Below, in pieces: positions 1 through 9,383 of a DNA stretch of 64,000 nt. The first letter of the stretch is position 1; every line of letters starts with the position of its first letter. Below the pieces are notes generated by a model. That model did not search any database and was not told the DNA's origin. It saw only the letters and a program-made list of their open reading frames with translations. The DNA comes from Halanaerobium saccharolyticum subsp. saccharolyticum DSM 6643 (GTDB lineage: Bacteria > Bacillota > Halanaerobiia > Halanaerobiales > Halanaerobiaceae), in assembly GCF_000350165.1 (NCBI RefSeq), contig NZ_CAUI01000005.1:1-64000 (forward strand), written 5' to 3'. Position numbers and translations under genes: made by a program.

Positions 1-424
1 AGTAGTAACAGGAGTAGAAATGTTCCGTAAGATGTTAGACGAAGCAGTAGCAGGAGATAACATTGGAGCATTATTAAGAGGTGTAAAAAGAGAAGACATC
101 GAAAGAGGTCAGGTACTGGCAAAGCCAGGAAGTATTACACCACATACAAAGTTTTATGCAGAGGTATATGTATTAAGTAAAGATGAGGGTGGAAGACACA
201 CACCATTCTTTGATGGATACAGACCACAGTTCTACTTCCGTACAACAGATGTAACAGGAAACATTCAGTTACCAGAAGGAGTAGACATGGTAATGCCTGG
301 AGATAACATTGAGATGACAGGAGAACTAATCACTCCAATAGCAATGGAAGAAGGACTACGTTTTGCAATCCGTGAAGGTGGTCACACAGTAGGAGCTGGA
401 GTTGTAACTGAAATTATTGAGTAA
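1..424 (+). CDS. tuf: Elongation factor Tu, C-terminal part (5' end outside window)
   Basis: EF-Tu carries aminoacyl-tRNA to the ribosomal A site as a GTP complex. Only about the last 140 residues are present; the frame is open from base 2 and begins [10 protein letters not shown], followed by the domain II/III signatures [19 protein letters not shown] and GGRHTPFF. The GTPase domain lies upstream of the window. The gene ends just before a terminator and precedes the S10 operon, the usual Firmicutes position. Codons are strongly biased to A-ending GTA, ACA, GCA, GGA and CCA, more so than in the ribosomal genes that follow. Confidence 0.98.
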   Translation, partial: VVTGVEMFRKMLDEAVAGDNIGALLRGVKREDIERGQVLAKPGSITPHTKFYAEVYVLSKDEGGRHTPFFDGYRPQFYFRTTDVTGNIQLPEGVDMVMPGDNIEMTGELITPIAMEEGLRFAIREGGHTVGAGVVTEIIE

Positions 425-430
425 TTATAA

Positions 431-462
431 AAAAGCAGAGGAGGTCGTCTCCTCGCTTTTTC
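431..462 (+). terminator. Rho-independent terminator after tuf
   Basis: Arms AAAAGC-A-GAGGAG and CTCCTC-GCTTTT pair around the loop GTCGT and run into a short T tract. It separates tuf from rpsJ. No convincing promoter is visible between it and rpsJ, so partial readthrough probably feeds the ribosomal operon (inference). Confidence 0.8.
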
Positions 463-509
463 TATGCTCCTAACTGAGCTTAAATCGTAAAGATTAAGGA
501 GGTAAGCAA

Positions 510-821
510 ATGGCAAAACATGAAAAAATTAGGATTCGCCTTAAAGCTTTTGAACATGAGCTCCTAGATCAATCAGCAGAAAAGATTGTTGCTACTGCTG
601 AGAGAACTGGTGCAGATGTATCTGGTCCAGTACCTCTACCAACAGAGAAAGAGGTATTTACCGTACTTCGCTCACCTCATGTTCATAAAGATTCAAGAGA
701 ACAATTTGAAATGAGAACACATAAAAGGTTGATCGACATTCTCGATCCTACATCAAAAACTGTAGACTCACTGATGAGGCTAGATTTGCCCGCAGGAGTA
801 AATATAGAAATTAAACTTTAA
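510..821 (+). CDS. rpsJ: 30S ribosomal protein S10
   Basis: S10 belongs to the 30S head and also acts as NusE in antitermination. The 103 residues are full length for the family, with the core [13 protein letters not shown] at the start and [19 protein letters not shown] in the middle. The ATG at 510 follows AAGGAGG at the standard distance. It is the first gene of the long ribosomal operon; the gap back to the tuf terminator is about 50 bases and holds no recognisable leader element. Confidence 0.98.
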   Translation: MAKHEKIRIRLKAFEHELLDQSAEKIVATAERTGADVSGPVPLPTEKEVFTVLRSPHVHKDSREQFEMRTHKRLIDILDPTSKTVDSLMRLDLPAGVNIEIKL

Positions 822-842
822 TGTCAGGAGGTGTATTAGGCC

Positions 843-1463
843 ATGGCGAAAGCTATATTAGGAAAAAAACTGGGTATGACTCAGTATTTTAAAGATAATG
901 GAGAGCTGGTACCTGTAACTGTAGTTGAGGCCGGTCCCTGTGTTGTAACACAGATTAAGACTACAGAAAAAGATGGATATAATTCAGTCCAACTTGGATT
1001 TGGAGAAGTTAAAAAGCACAGACTTAACAAACCTGAACTTGGACAATTTGAAAGCCGTGATATAGAACCTAAGAAACATTTAAGAGAGTTCAAAGGTTTA
1101 GATATGGAACTAAGTGAAGGTAGTGAAATTAAAGCTGATCTTTTCGAAGTAGGAGAAAAAGTTAATGTTAGTGGTATCTCCAAAGGTAAAGGATTTGCTG
1201 GTAATATTAAAAGATGGAATCATCATAGCGGACCAATGACACACGGTTCTCACTTCCATCGTGCACCAGGTTCTATTGGTGCTGTTGATGCAAGAAGAGT
1301 ATATAAAGGCTTTAAAATGCCAGGAAGAATGGGGCATGATAGAGTAACTGAAAGAAACTTAGAAATAGTGAAAGTTGATTTAGAGCGTAATGTTTTATTA
1401 ATTGCTGGTCCAGTACCAGGAGCTAAAAAAGCAGTGCTTGAAATCAAATCTGTTAACAATTAA
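843..1463 (+). CDS. rplC: 50S ribosomal protein L3
   Basis: L3 is an early assembly protein near the peptidyl-transferase centre. It starts MAKAILGKKLGMTQ, the usual N-terminus, at an ATG after AGGAGG. The signature SHFHRAPGSIGA lies near residues 136-147, within the loop that reaches the catalytic centre. The 206 residues are normal length. It lies 21 bases after rpsJ and 25 before rplD. Confidence 0.98.
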   Translation: MAKAILGKKLGMTQYFKDNGELVPVTVVEAGPCVVTQIKTTEKDGYNSVQLGFGEVKKHRLNKPELGQFESRDIEPKKHLREFKGLDMELSEGSEIKADLFEVGEKVNVSGISKGKGFAGNIKRWNHHSGPMTHGSHFHRAPGSIGAVDARRVYKGFKMPGRMGHDRVTERNLEIVKVDLERNVLLIAGPVPGAKKAVLEIKSVNN

Positions 1464-1488
1464 ATAAGTTTAGAAAGGAGGATTTTTG

Positions 1489-2118
1489 ATGCCGCAGGTA
1501 ACAAAATTCAATCAGAGTGGAAAAGAACTCGAAAAAGTAGAATTAAACGATTCTGTTTTTAATGATAAAATCAATAAACATGTTGTACATCAGGTAGTTA
1601 ATGCACAATTAGCTGCTAGAAGAGGCGGAAATGCTTCTACAAAAACAAGAGGTAAAGTTCGCGGTGGTGGCCGCAAACCCTGGAGACAGAAAGGTACTGG
1701 ACGTGCTCGTCACGGAAGTATTAGATCTCCTTTATGGGTAGGTGGAGGAATCACTTTTGGACCTTCTCCTCGCAGTTATGATAAAAAACTAACTAAAAAA
1801 ATGAGAAGATTAGCCTTAAGATCTGTTTTAACTGACAAAGTTGACAGAGATGAGTTAATCTTAGTTGATAAGATTGATCTTGATCAACCAAAAACAAAAG
1901 CAGTGGTTAATATTTTAGCTGATTTAAATTTAGAGGATAAAAAAGTTGTTTTAGTAATGCCTGAAAAGGATAAAAACTTATATCTTTCAGCTAGAAATAT
2001 TCCTAATGTAAAAACTCTGCTGGCCGGTTCAATAAATGCATATGATCTTTTAGATAATGAAATGGTTATCTTCATCGAAGAAGCGGTTAAAATGGTTGAG
2101 GAGGTGCTGGGCGAATGA
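1489..2118 (+). CDS. rplD: 50S ribosomal protein L4
   Basis: L4 binds 23S rRNA and lines the exit tunnel. The basic loop with RGGGRKPWRQKGTGRARHGS is intact near residues 60-80. A TTG lies directly in front of the ATG at 1489; the ATG is chosen because AAGGAGG then sits about eight bases upstream. In several bacteria L4 represses the S10 operon, but no matching leader structure is seen here. It overlaps rplW by four bases (ATGA), which suggests coupled translation. Confidence 0.97.
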   Translation: MPQVTKFNQSGKELEKVELNDSVFNDKINKHVVHQVVNAQLAARRGGNASTKTRGKVRGGGRKPWRQKGTGRARHGSIRSPLWVGGGITFGPSPRSYDKKLTKKMRRLALRSVLTDKVDRDELILVDKIDLDQPKTKAVVNILADLNLEDKKVVLVMPEKDKNLYLSARNIPNVKTLLAGSINAYDLLDNEMVIFIEEAVKMVEEVLGE

Positions 2119-2405
2119 AAGATGCAAGAGATATTATCATAGCACCTATTATTTCTGAAAATACTATGGACCAAATGCAGGAGGCTAATACTTATACATT
2201 TAAGGTAGCCAAAAATGCAAATAAAGTTGAAATTAGAAATGCAGTAGAAGAAATTTTCTCTGTAAAGGTAGTAAATGTTAATACAATGAATGTTAGAGGT
2301 AAAAAAAGAAGACTCGGCTTCCATGTTGGTAAAAAACCAGACTGGAAAAAAGCTTTAGTTAAGCTGGCTGAGGACGATGAAATAGAAATTTATGAAGGCC
2401 TCTAA
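2115..2405 (+). CDS. rplW: 50S ribosomal protein L23
   Basis: L23 sits at the tunnel exit and is the docking site for trigger factor and SRP. The 96-residue protein has the family start DIIIAPIISE and the later KKRRLGFHVGKKPDWKKA loop. Its ATG overlaps the rplD stop, and a GAGGAGGTG inside the end of rplD serves as ribosome binding site. Confidence 0.97.
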   Translation: MKDARDIIIAPIISENTMDQMQEANTYTFKVAKNANKVEIRNAVEEIFSVKVVNVNTMNVRGKKRRLGFHVGKKPDWKKALVKLAEDDEIEIYEGL

Positions 2406-2433
2406 AAAATAATTAATAAAGGAGGGAAAAAAG

Positions 2434-3270
2434 ATGGCGATTAAAAGTTTTAAACCGACCACACCTTCAAGGCGTTATATGACTGTTGCTAGTTTTGATG
2501 AAATTACTACAGATACGCCTGAAAAAAGCCTTTTGGCTCCAATTAAAAGAAAGGGTGGCCGTAACGCAAATGGTAGAATTACCAGCCGTCATCAGGGTGG
2601 TGGACATAAGCGCCGCTATCGTATAATAGATTTTAAGCGGGATAAAGATGGAATTCCTGCTAAAGTAAAGACTATAGAATATGATCCGAATCGTTCTGCA
2701 AGAATCGCTCTGCTGCAGTATGCAGATGGAGAAAAAAGATATATTCTTGCACCGAATAAAGTAGAAGTTGGTGACACTTTAGATACTGGTTTAGAGGCGG
2801 ATATTACTGCCGGTAATGCACTTCGGTTAAAAGATATTCCTGTTGGTACAATTGTACACAATGTAGAAATGCAGGCAGGTAAAGGTGGACAAATTGCAAG
2901 ATCTGCTGGAACAATGGCACAAATTCTTGCTAAAGAAGGTAAATTTGTACATTTAAAAATGCCTTCTGGTGAAGTTAGATTAATTCACAATGTATGTAAA
3001 GCTACTGTTGGACAGGTTGGTAATATTGATCACGAAAATATTACTGTTGGTAAAGCTGGACGCAGTCGTTGGAAAGGTAAAAGACCTCATGTACGTGGTG
3101 TAGTTATGAATCCTCATGACCACCCACACGGTGGTGGAGAAGGTAAATCACCTGCTGGTAGACATCCTGTAACTCCGTGGGGTAAACCTACTATGGGTAA
3201 AAAGACACGCAAACCAAAGCGCTCAGATAAGTATATTATCCGTTCACGTCACGATAAGAAGCGCAAATAG
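2434..3270 (+). CDS. rplB: 50S ribosomal protein L2
   Basis: L2 is essential for subunit association and peptidyl transfer. The 278-residue protein carries [16 protein letters not shown] in the N-terminal part and the conserved C-terminal [19 protein letters not shown], which includes the histidine associated with peptidyl-transferase activity. Length is standard. The start follows GGAGGG, 28 bases after rplW. Confidence 0.98.
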   Translation: MAIKSFKPTTPSRRYMTVASFDEITTDTPEKSLLAPIKRKGGRNANGRITSRHQGGGHKRRYRIIDFKRDKDGIPAKVKTIEYDPNRSARIALLQYADGEKRYILAPNKVEVGDTLDTGLEADITAGNALRLKDIPVGTIVHNVEMQAGKGGQIARSAGTMAQILAKEGKFVHLKMPSGEVRLIHNVCKATVGQVGNIDHENITVGKAGRSRWKGKRPHVRGVVMNPHDHPHGGGEGKSPAGRHPVTPWGKPTMGKKTRKPKRSDKYIIRSRHDKKRK

Positions 3271-3288
3271 TAGAAAGGAGGATTATTG

Positions 3289-3573
3289 ATGGCTAGATCT
3301 ATAAAAAAGGGACCTTTCGTCTCAAAGAAACTAATTGCCAAAATCAGAGAAATGAATGAGAGTGGAAAAAAACAGGTTATTAAAACCTGGTCAAGAAGCT
3401 CAACCATTTTCCCTGAAATGGTTGGACATACAATTGCTGTTCATGATGGTCGTAAGCATGTACCAGTATATATATCTGAAGAAATGGTAGGGCATAAACT
3501 TGGAGAATTTGCTCCAACCAGAATCTTTAGAGGTCACAGCCGCCATACAGAACGTTCAACAGCACTTAAATAA
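3289..3573 (+). CDS. rpsS: 30S ribosomal protein S19
   Basis: S19 forms a complex with S13 in the 30S head. The protein begins [12 protein letters not shown] and ends with [10 protein letters not shown], both typical, in 94 residues. TTG directly precedes the ATG; the ATG at 3289 is preferred from the family N-terminus and its distance from AAAGGAGG. Confidence 0.97.
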   Translation: MARSIKKGPFVSKKLIAKIREMNESGKKQVIKTWSRSSTIFPEMVGHTIAVHDGRKHVPVYISEEMVGHKLGEFAPTRIFRGHSRHTERSTALK

Positions 3574-3604
3574 GAAATTTTTTAGATAGTAAGGGGGTTT
3601 TAAA

Positions 3605-3946
3605 ATGGAAGCAAAAGCAGTTGCAAAGCACCTGCGTATTACTGCCCGCAAAGCACGTCTAGTAACAGATTTAATTAAGGGTAAGGACGTTGATACCGCA
3701 GTTGCAATATTAAAAAGCACACCGAAAAAAGCTGCTAAGATGGTAGAAAAAGTATTAAATTCAGCTGCAGCTAATGCTGAAAATAATCATGATATGTTTG
3801 TAGATGACCTTTATGTAAAAAAAGCTTTTGTTGATGAGGGTCCTACTATGAAAAGATGGAAAGCACGTGCACAGGGATCGGCTAGCCCTATTAATAAAAG
3901 AACAAGTCATATTACAGTCGTTGTAAGCGACACAAAGGAGGGATAA
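3605..3946 (+). CDS. rplV: 50S ribosomal protein L22
   Basis: L22 lines the exit tunnel with an extended beta hairpin. The 113 residues include [19 protein letters not shown] at the start and the hairpin [18 protein letters not shown] (about residues 80-97), the region where macrolide-resistance changes occur in other species. Nothing unusual is seen there. It ends three bases before the rpsC start. Confidence 0.97.
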   Translation: MEAKAVAKHLRITARKARLVTDLIKGKDVDTAVAILKSTPKKAAKMVEKVLNSAAANAENNHDMFVDDLYVKKAFVDEGPTMKRWKARAQGSASPINKRTSHITVVVSDTKEG

Positions 3947-3949
3947 AAT

Positions 3950-4594
3950 TTGGGTAATAAAATAAATCCACATGGTCTCCGAGTTGGAGTTATAAAAGAT
4001 TGGGATGCAAAATGGTATGCGGATAAAAAAGATTATTCCAAGCTTTTAAATGAAGATCGTGAGATCAGAAGTCATGTTAAGGAGAAAATGTTTGAAGCTG
4101 GAATTTCTAAAGTTGTAATCGAAAGAGCTGCTAATAGATTGAAATTAGATGTACACACTGCCAGACCAGGAATGGTTATTGGACGTGGTGGATCTGAAGT
4201 TGAAGCTTTGAGAAATGAAGTTGAAGCTTTAACTGGTAAAACTGTACAGATTAATGTTGTAGAAGTAAAAGATCCAGAAATGAATGCTCAATTAGTTGCT
4301 GAAAATATTGCTTCTCAGCTGGTTAGAAGAATTTCTTTCCGTAGAGCAATGAAACAGGCGATGAATCGTGCAATGCGTATGGGAGCTGAAGGTTTTAAAG
4401 TTCAAAGTAGTGGACGTCTTGGTGGAGCAGAAATGGCAAGACGTGAAGGCTACAGTGAAGGCAGTGTTCCAATGCATACATTAAGAGCTGATATTGATTA
4501 CGGATTTGCAGAAGCTGACACAACATACGGAACAATTGGAGTTAAAGTTTGGATTAATAAGGGAGAAATACTTCCAGAATTGGATGATGAATAG
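3950..4594 (+). CDS. rpsC: 30S ribosomal protein S3
   Basis: S3 guards the mRNA entry tunnel. It has a KH RNA-binding domain with [15 protein letters not shown] near residues 70-85 and the C-terminal domain with [13 protein letters not shown]. The start is TTG (family N-terminus [13 protein letters not shown]) behind GGAGGG located in the end of rplV. The length of 214 is normal. Confidence 0.97.
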   Translation: MGNKINPHGLRVGVIKDWDAKWYADKKDYSKLLNEDREIRSHVKEKMFEAGISKVVIERAANRLKLDVHTARPGMVIGRGGSEVEALRNEVEALTGKTVQINVVEVKDPEMNAQLVAENIASQLVRRISFRRAMKQAMNRAMRMGAEGFKVQSSGRLGGAEMARREGYSEGSVPMHTLRADIDYGFAEADTTYGTIGVKVWINKGEILPELDDE

Positions 4595-4623
4595 ATAGAT
4601 TATGCAGGAAAGGAGGCTCTTTG

Positions 4624-5058
4624 ATGTTAGTACCTAAAAGAGTAAAACATCGTAAGCAAATGAGAGGAAGAATGAAAGGTAAAGCCCATCGGGGAAATAA
4701 AATCACTTTTGGTGAATATGGCCTACAGGCCTTAGAACCGGTTTGGATTACCAATAGACAGATAGAGGCTGCTCGTGTTGCCCTTACTAGAAGCATTAAA
4801 CGTGGAGGGAAAGTTTGGATCAAGATTTTTCCAGATAAGCCTGTAACCGCAAAACCTGCTGAGACACGTATGGGTAGTGGTAAAGGAGCACCTGAGAAAT
4901 GGGTAGCTGTTGTAAAACCAGGTAGAATTATGTTTGAGTTGGCTGGTGTACCGGAAGAGGTTGCCAGAGAAGCGATGCGCCTTGCATCTCACAAACTGCC
5001 TATTAAAACTAAATTTGTAGCAAGAGAGGGAATGGATGGTGAGGCCGATGAGAGCTGA
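4624..5058 (+). CDS. rplP: 50S ribosomal protein L16
   Basis: L16 helps position the A-site tRNA. It begins [15 protein letters not shown], so the ATG at 4624 is used rather than the TTG just before it; GGAGG lies upstream. The core [16 protein letters not shown] is present near residues 82-97. The 144 residues are standard. Its last codons overlap the start of rpmC. Confidence 0.97.
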   Translation: MLVPKRVKHRKQMRGRMKGKAHRGNKITFGEYGLQALEPVWITNRQIEAARVALTRSIKRGGKVWIKIFPDKPVTAKPAETRMGSGKGAPEKWVAVVKPGRIMFELAGVPEEVAREAMRLASHKLPIKTKFVAREGMDGEADES

Positions 5059-5251
5059 TGAATTAAGAAATTTAACAGAAGCAGAGTTAGAACAAAAAGC
5101 CCGCGAATTTAAAGAAGAGTTATTTAACCTACGCTTTCAACATGCAACAGCGCAGTTGGATAATCCTATGAGGATTAAAGAGGTTAAAAGAATTATTGCC
5201 CGAATTAAAACAGTTTTGCGGGAAAGAGAACTAAATATAGAAAGGGCTTAA
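5048..5251 (+). CDS. rpmC: 50S ribosomal protein L29
   Basis: L29 is a small two-helix protein beside L23 at the tunnel exit. From the ATG at 5048 it reads [17 protein letters not shown], matching the family; an in-frame ATG at 5036 would add four residues and is less likely because GGTGAGG sits correctly only for 5048. It overlaps rplP by 11 bases in another frame. It is 67 residues long. Confidence 0.95.
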   Translation: MRADELRNLTEAELEQKAREFKEELFNLRFQHATAQLDNPMRIKEVKRIIARIKTVLRERELNIERA

Positions 5252-5275
5252 TTCTTTTTTGAAAGGAGGTTTCTC

Positions 5276-5530
5276 ATGGATAGAAATAATCGTAAAGAAA
5301 GAAAAGGTGTTGTAGTTAGTGACAAGATGGATAAAACTATTACAGTCGCTGTAGAACGTAGAACACAGCATCCTAAATATAAAAGAGTTGTAAAGAAAAC
5401 AAAAAAGTATACAGCTCATGACGAAGATAATGTTTGTAATGAAGGTGACATTGTAAGAATTATGGAAACACGCCCATTAAGCAAGACTAAAAGATGGCGT
5501 CTAATCGAAATTATTGAAAAAGCAAAATAA
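5276..5530 (+). CDS. rpsQ: 30S ribosomal protein S17
   Basis: S17 is an OB-fold primary 16S rRNA binder. The 84 residues contain [15 protein letters not shown] and [13 protein letters not shown], the two hallmark segments. The ATG follows AAAGGAGG. Confidence 0.97.
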   Translation: MDRNNRKERKGVVVSDKMDKTITVAVERRTQHPKYKRVVKKTKKYTAHDEDNVCNEGDIVRIMETRPLSKTKRWRLIEIIEKAK

Positions 5531-5559
5531 GTCCTGGTAGTAGAAAGGAGGGCCTGAAA

Positions 5560-5928
5560 ATGATACAATCTGAAAGCCGTTTAAAGGTAGCGGATAATTC
5601 AGGTGCCCGCGAACTTTTATGTATTAAGGTACTTGGAGGCTCCAAAAAGAAATATGCAAAAGTTGGAGACACTATAGTAGTCAGCGTCAAAGAGGCTATT
5701 CCAAACGGAATGGTTAAAAAAGGTGAGGTTGCTAAAGCAGTAGTTGTTAGAACCAAGAAATCCTTAAAGCGCAAAGACGGCACCTATATTAGATTTGATG
5801 AAAATGCAGCAGTAATAATAGATGACAATAATAATCCTAAGGGTACACGTATTTTTGGTCCTGTGACCCGTGAATTAAGGGAAAAGAATTATATGAAGAT
5901 TATCTCCCTTGCACCGGAGGTATTATAG
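5560..5928 (+). CDS. rplN: 50S ribosomal protein L14
   Basis: L14 contacts 16S rRNA at an intersubunit bridge. The 122-residue protein begins [19 protein letters not shown] and carries [13 protein letters not shown] near the C-terminus in slightly divergent form ([13 protein letters not shown]). Start and spacing are standard. Confidence 0.98.
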   Translation: MIQSESRLKVADNSGARELLCIKVLGGSKKKYAKVGDTIVVSVKEAIPNGMVKKGEVAKAVVVRTKKSLKRKDGTYIRFDENAAVIIDDNNNPKGTRIFGPVTRELREKNYMKIISLAPEVL

Positions 5929-5943
5929 AAGGAGGGGATTGGA

Positions 5944-6258
5944 TTGAGAATTAAAAAAGGTGACACTGTGGAAGTTATTTCTGGAAAAGATAAAGGTAAA
6001 CGCGGTGAGATTTTAAAAGTTATTCCTAAAAAAGATCGCGTAATCGTGGAAGGTGTAAATATTGTAAACCGTCACGTAAGTCCTACTCAGGATATGCCAC
6101 AGGGTGGAATTATAGAAAACGAAGCAGCAATTCATGCTTCAAATGTTCAACTCGTCTGCCCCCGTTGTGATGAAAAGACAAGGGTTGGCGCAGAACGTTT
6201 AGATGATGGAACTAAAGTAAGAAAATGCAAAAAATGTGATGAAGTAGTTGATAAATAA
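5944..6258 (+). CDS. rplX: 50S ribosomal protein L24 (zinc-ribbon, C+ form)
   Basis: L24 is a KOW-domain assembly initiator for 23S rRNA. The TTG start reads MRIKKGDTVEVISGKDKGKRGEI. Near the C-terminus there are two CxxC pairs (CPRCDEK and CKKC) that would bind zinc, the C+ type. Length is 104 residues. AAGGAGGGG precedes the start, 15 bases after rplN. Confidence 0.97.
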   Translation: MRIKKGDTVEVISGKDKGKRGEILKVIPKKDRVIVEGVNIVNRHVSPTQDMPQGGIIENEAAIHASNVQLVCPRCDEKTRVGAERLDDGTKVRKCKKCDEVVDK

Positions 6259-6280
6259 ATAAGCGGAAGGAGGTCCAGAA

Positions 6281-6820
6281 ATGTCAGTATTAGCTAATGA
6301 ATATAAAGAAGAAATTCTACCTCAACTGATGGAGAAATTTAATTACAATAATGTAATGGAAGCTCCAAAATTAGAAAAAATAGTTGTTAATGTTGGGTTA
6401 GGAGATGCTAAAGAAGATACTAAACTTCTGGATACTGTTGTTGATGAGATCGCAAGAATAACTGGACAAAGTCCTACTGTAACTCGGGCAAAAAAATCTA
6501 TCGCTAATTTTAAAATTAGAGAAGGTATGCCAGTTGGAGTAAAAGTTACTCTTCGCGGTGAGCAGATGTTTGAGTTTTTATATAAATTGATTAATGTTAC
6601 AATGCCACGTATCCGAGATTTTAGAGGTGTATCTCCTAAATCATTTGATGGTCGCGGTAATTACAGTTTAGGAATAAGCGAACACACTGTTTTCCCTGAA
6701 ATAAATATTGATGATGTTGATGATGTTCACGGTATGGAGATTACTATTGTAACTTCTGCTGAAACAGATGAAGAAGCATTTGAATTATTATCATTAATGG
6801 GAATGCCTTATAAGAAGTAA
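6281..6820 (+). CDS. rplE: 50S ribosomal protein L5
   Basis: L5 binds 5S rRNA and contacts P-site tRNA. The 179 residues contain [20 protein letters not shown]-like [13 protein letters not shown] and the C-terminal [18 protein letters not shown]. The ATG follows GGAGG. Confidence 0.98.
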   Translation: MSVLANEYKEEILPQLMEKFNYNNVMEAPKLEKIVVNVGLGDAKEDTKLLDTVVDEIARITGQSPTVTRAKKSIANFKIREGMPVGVKVTLRGEQMFEFLYKLINVTMPRIRDFRGVSPKSFDGRGNYSLGISEHTVFPEINIDDVDDVHGMEITIVTSAETDEEAFELLSLMGMPYKK

Positions 6821-6847
6821 AGACCTATAAATTAAGGGGGGTTTAGT

Positions 6848-7033
6848 TTGGCACGTAAAGCTCTAATCGAAAAGGCTAATAAAGAGCCTAAATATGAGAC
6901 ACGTAAAGTGAATCGATGCAGTAGATGTGGACGTTCACGTGGATATATGAGAAAATTTGATTTATGCAGAATTTGTTTCCGAGAATTAGCCCATAAAGGC
7001 GAAATTCCTGGAGTTAAAAAAGCAAGCTGGTAA
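6848..7033 (+). CDS. rpsN: 30S ribosomal protein S14, type Z (zinc-binding)
   Basis: This is the short 61-residue S14 with four zinc cysteines, [20 protein letters not shown] (about residues 24-43), as expected in Gram-positive and thermophilic lineages. It starts with TTG ([16 protein letters not shown]) after GGGGGG. A zinc-free paralogue, common in other genomes, is not in this window. Confidence 0.97.
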   Translation: MARKALIEKANKEPKYETRKVNRCSRCGRSRGYMRKFDLCRICFRELAHKGEIPGVKKASW

Positions 7034-7053
7034 AACTGGAAGGAGGTTTGTAA

Positions 7054-7452
7054 ATGAATTTAACAGATCCAATAGCAGATATGCTTACCCGGATTCGCAA
7101 TGCTAATAGTGTTGGGAAAGATAGAGTTGATATTCCCGCTTCTAAGGTTAAAACCAGCATTGGTGAACTTTTAAAAGACGAAGGTTTCATTAATGATGTA
7201 AAATTAGTTGAAAGAAAACCTCAGAACATGATTCGGGTATATTTAAAATACGGAGATAATGACGAAAAAGTTATAAGTGGAATCAAGAGAATAAGTAAGC
7301 CTGGTTTAAGAGTATATGTGGGCAAAGATGAAGTTCCTAAGGTTCTAGGTGGTTTAGGAATCGCAGTGGTTTCTACTTCCCAGGGTGTTATGAGCGATAA
7401 AGAAGCAAGAGAAAAAGGAATTGGTGGAGAAGTTCTCTGTTATGTTTGGTAA
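7054..7452 (+). CDS. rpsH: 30S ribosomal protein S8
   Basis: S8 is a 16S central-domain binder and in enterobacteria represses the spc operon. The 132 residues start [17 protein letters not shown] and end with the classical [20 protein letters not shown] and CYVW. The start follows GGAGG. Confidence 0.98.
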   Translation: MNLTDPIADMLTRIRNANSVGKDRVDIPASKVKTSIGELLKDEGFINDVKLVERKPQNMIRVYLKYGDNDEKVISGIKRISKPGLRVYVGKDEVPKVLGGLGIAVVSTSQGVMSDKEAREKGIGGEVLCYVW

Positions 7453-7493
7453 TTAGAGAGCTTCTTTAGATAAAATCTACGGAGGTGAAATTT

Positions 7494-8027
7494 ATGTCAC
7501 GTATTGGTGATCTACCTATTGAAATACCAGAAAAAGTAGAAGTAGCTGTTAATGATCAAACTATAAAAATTACAGGTCCATTAGGAGAATTAGAAAGAAC
7601 TTTTAAAGCTGGTATTGATATCAAAGTTGACGATAATGAAATTGTTGTTGAACGCAATGGCGATGATATCGAATCACGCTCCATGCACGGTTTAGTTAGA
7701 AGCTTAATTGAAGGTATGGTTGAGGGTGTTAGCAAAGGCTTTGAAAAGAAATTAGAAATGGTAGGTGTAGGATATAACGCTCAGGTACAGGGAGATAAAC
7801 TTAAACTTGAAGTTGGATATTCTCACCCGGTAATTATTGAAGCTGAAGGTGATATTTCTTTTGAAGTTGAAAAAAACACAAATATCACAGTTAAAGGTAT
7901 AGATAAACAGCGTGTTGGTGATACAGCAGCTAAGATTCGTGAAGTAAGAAAACCAGAACCTTACAAAGGTAAAGGAATTAAATATGTTGGAGAACATATT
8001 AGACGTAAGGTCGGTAAAACTGGTTAA
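7494..8027 (+). CDS. rplF: 50S ribosomal protein L6
   Basis: L6 lies near the factor-binding site. It begins MSRIGDLPIEIPEKV at the ATG 7494, with GGAGGTG upstream; a GTG inside that SD is not the start. The C-terminal KPEPYKGKGIKYVGEHIRRKVGK signature is complete. It has 177 residues and two repeated L6 folds. Confidence 0.97.
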   Translation: MSRIGDLPIEIPEKVEVAVNDQTIKITGPLGELERTFKAGIDIKVDDNEIVVERNGDDIESRSMHGLVRSLIEGMVEGVSKGFEKKLEMVGVGYNAQVQGDKLKLEVGYSHPVIIEAEGDISFEVEKNTNITVKGIDKQRVGDTAAKIREVRKPEPYKGKGIKYVGEHIRRKVGKTG

Positions 8028-8045
8028 TAGAAAGGAGTGAATGTG

Positions 8046-8402
8046 ATGGGAAAAAGAGAAGCAAGACAAAAACGCCATCAGAGAATTAGAAATAAAGTTG
8101 TGGGAACACCTTCTCGTCCGAGAATGAATGTAACCCGCAGTTTAAAGCATATTTATGTGCAAATTATAGATGATTTATCTGGAGAAACTATTGCTTCTGC
8201 ATCTACTTTAGATCCAGCTCTTCGCGATTCAATTGAAGTGGCAAGTAATGAAGAGGCTGCTAAAAAAGTAGGAGAGTTGGCTGCAAGTAGAGCACTGGAA
8301 AAAGGTGTGGATACAGTAGTATTTGATAGAAGTGGATATAAATATCATGGCCGAGTAAAAGCTCTGGCTGATGCTGCCCGCGAGGAAGGGCTAAAGTTTT
8401 AA
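8046..8402 (+). CDS. rplR: 50S ribosomal protein L18
   Basis: L18 delivers 5S rRNA with L5. From the ATG 8046 it is 118 residues, with [17 protein letters not shown] and the C-terminal [23 protein letters not shown] codons at 8037 and 8043 precede the ATG in frame; 8046 is chosen from AAAGGAG spacing, though GTG 8043 cannot be excluded. Confidence 0.95.
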   Translation: MGKREARQKRHQRIRNKVVGTPSRPRMNVTRSLKHIYVQIIDDLSGETIASASTLDPALRDSIEVASNEEAAKKVGELAASRALEKGVDTVVFDRSGYKYHGRVKALADAAREEGLKF

Positions 8403-8418
8403 ATAAGGAGGTAAATTA

Positions 8419-8919
8419 ATGAGTAAAATTAATGCTGATAAACTCGACCTTGACGAGCGCGTTGTTAATATTAACCGTGTTGCTAAGGTTGTAAAAGGTG
8501 GCCGTAGATTTAGCTTCAGTGCCCTTGTAGTTGTAGGGGATGGAGAAGGCCATGTTGGTGCAGGTATTGGTAAAGCAAATGAAGTACCTGAAGCCATCAG
8601 AAAAGGTATTGATGCAGCTAAAAAAGAATTAATCAAAGTTCCAATTGTAGAAACTACAATTCCCCATGAGAAAACTGGAGTTTTTGGTGCTGGAAGAGTA
8701 TTACTTAAGCCAGCTGCTCCTGGTACTGGTGTTATTGCTGGTGGACCTGTTCGTGCGGTAATTGAGCTTGCAGGTATTAGTGATATTTTAACTAAGTCTC
8801 TGGGAACATCAAATCCAATTAATATGATCAATGCTACAATTACAGGTCTAAGTGAACTTAAGAGTGCAGAAGAAGTTGCCAAATTAAGAGGTAAATCTGT
8901 AGAAGAATTAATTGGATAA
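8419..8919 (+). CDS. rpsE: 30S ribosomal protein S5
   Basis: S5 influences decoding accuracy. The N-terminal double-stranded-RNA-binding part has [16 protein letters not shown] and [19 protein letters not shown]; the C-terminal part has [19 protein letters not shown]. The length of 166 is normal. The next gene is directly rplO rather than rpmD. Confidence 0.98.
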   Translation: MSKINADKLDLDERVVNINRVAKVVKGGRRFSFSALVVVGDGEGHVGAGIGKANEVPEAIRKGIDAAKKELIKVPIVETTIPHEKTGVFGAGRVLLKPAAPGTGVIAGGPVRAVIELAGISDILTKSLGTSNPINMINATITGLSELKSAEEVAKLRGKSVEELIG

Positions 8920-8938
8920 TTATTAAGGAGGTGTAAGG

Positions 8939-9382
8939 ATGAAATTAAATAATCTTAAGCCTGCTGCTGGATATAAGAAAAATCGCAAAAGAGTTGGTCG
9001 TGGTACTGGCTCTGGTCGCGGATATACTTCCGGTAGAGGTGCAAATGGACAGAACTCTCGTGCAGGAGGAGAAGTACGCCCAACATTTGAAGGTGGACAA
9101 ACTCCACTGTTCAGACGTCTTCCAAAACGAGGATTTAATAATAAATTTAAAAAAGAATTTAATGAAGTTAATGTATACCAATTAAATAGATTTTCTGATG
9201 ATGATACTGTAACACCTGAAATATTATTAGAACAGGGAATTATTGATGGTATTGCTAAAAATGGTGTTAAAATTTTGGGCAAAGGTGAAGTTAATATTGC
9301 CCTTGATGTAAAAGCACATGCATTTACTGCTTCTGCCAGAAAGAAAATAGAAGCTGCTGGCGGAAAGTCAGAGGTGATTTAA
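8939..9382 (+). CDS. rplO: 50S ribosomal protein L15
   Basis: L15 is a late assembly protein with a glycine-rich N-terminal tail: [17 protein letters not shown] and [15 protein letters not shown] are visible. The 147 residues are full length. It follows rpsE by 19 bases, leaving no room for the usual rpmD, and lies one base before secY. Confidence 0.97.
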   Translation: MKLNNLKPAAGYKKNRKRVGRGTGSGRGYTSGRGANGQNSRAGGEVRPTFEGGQTPLFRRLPKRGFNNKFKKEFNEVNVYQLNRFSDDDTVTPEILLEQGIIDGIAKNGVKILGKGEVNIALDVKAHAFTASARKKIEAAGGKSEVI

Positions 9383-9383
9383 G

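Noticed and set aside
425-509. S10-operon leader (L4-responsive) between tuf and rpsJ
   Set aside because: After the tuf terminator only about 47 bases remain, with no matching hairpin.
881-1337. Open frames on the minus strand within rplC and many similar frames in other genes
   Set aside because: They lie wholly within well-supported genes, have no plausible SD or domain, and reflect the AT-rich code in antisense.
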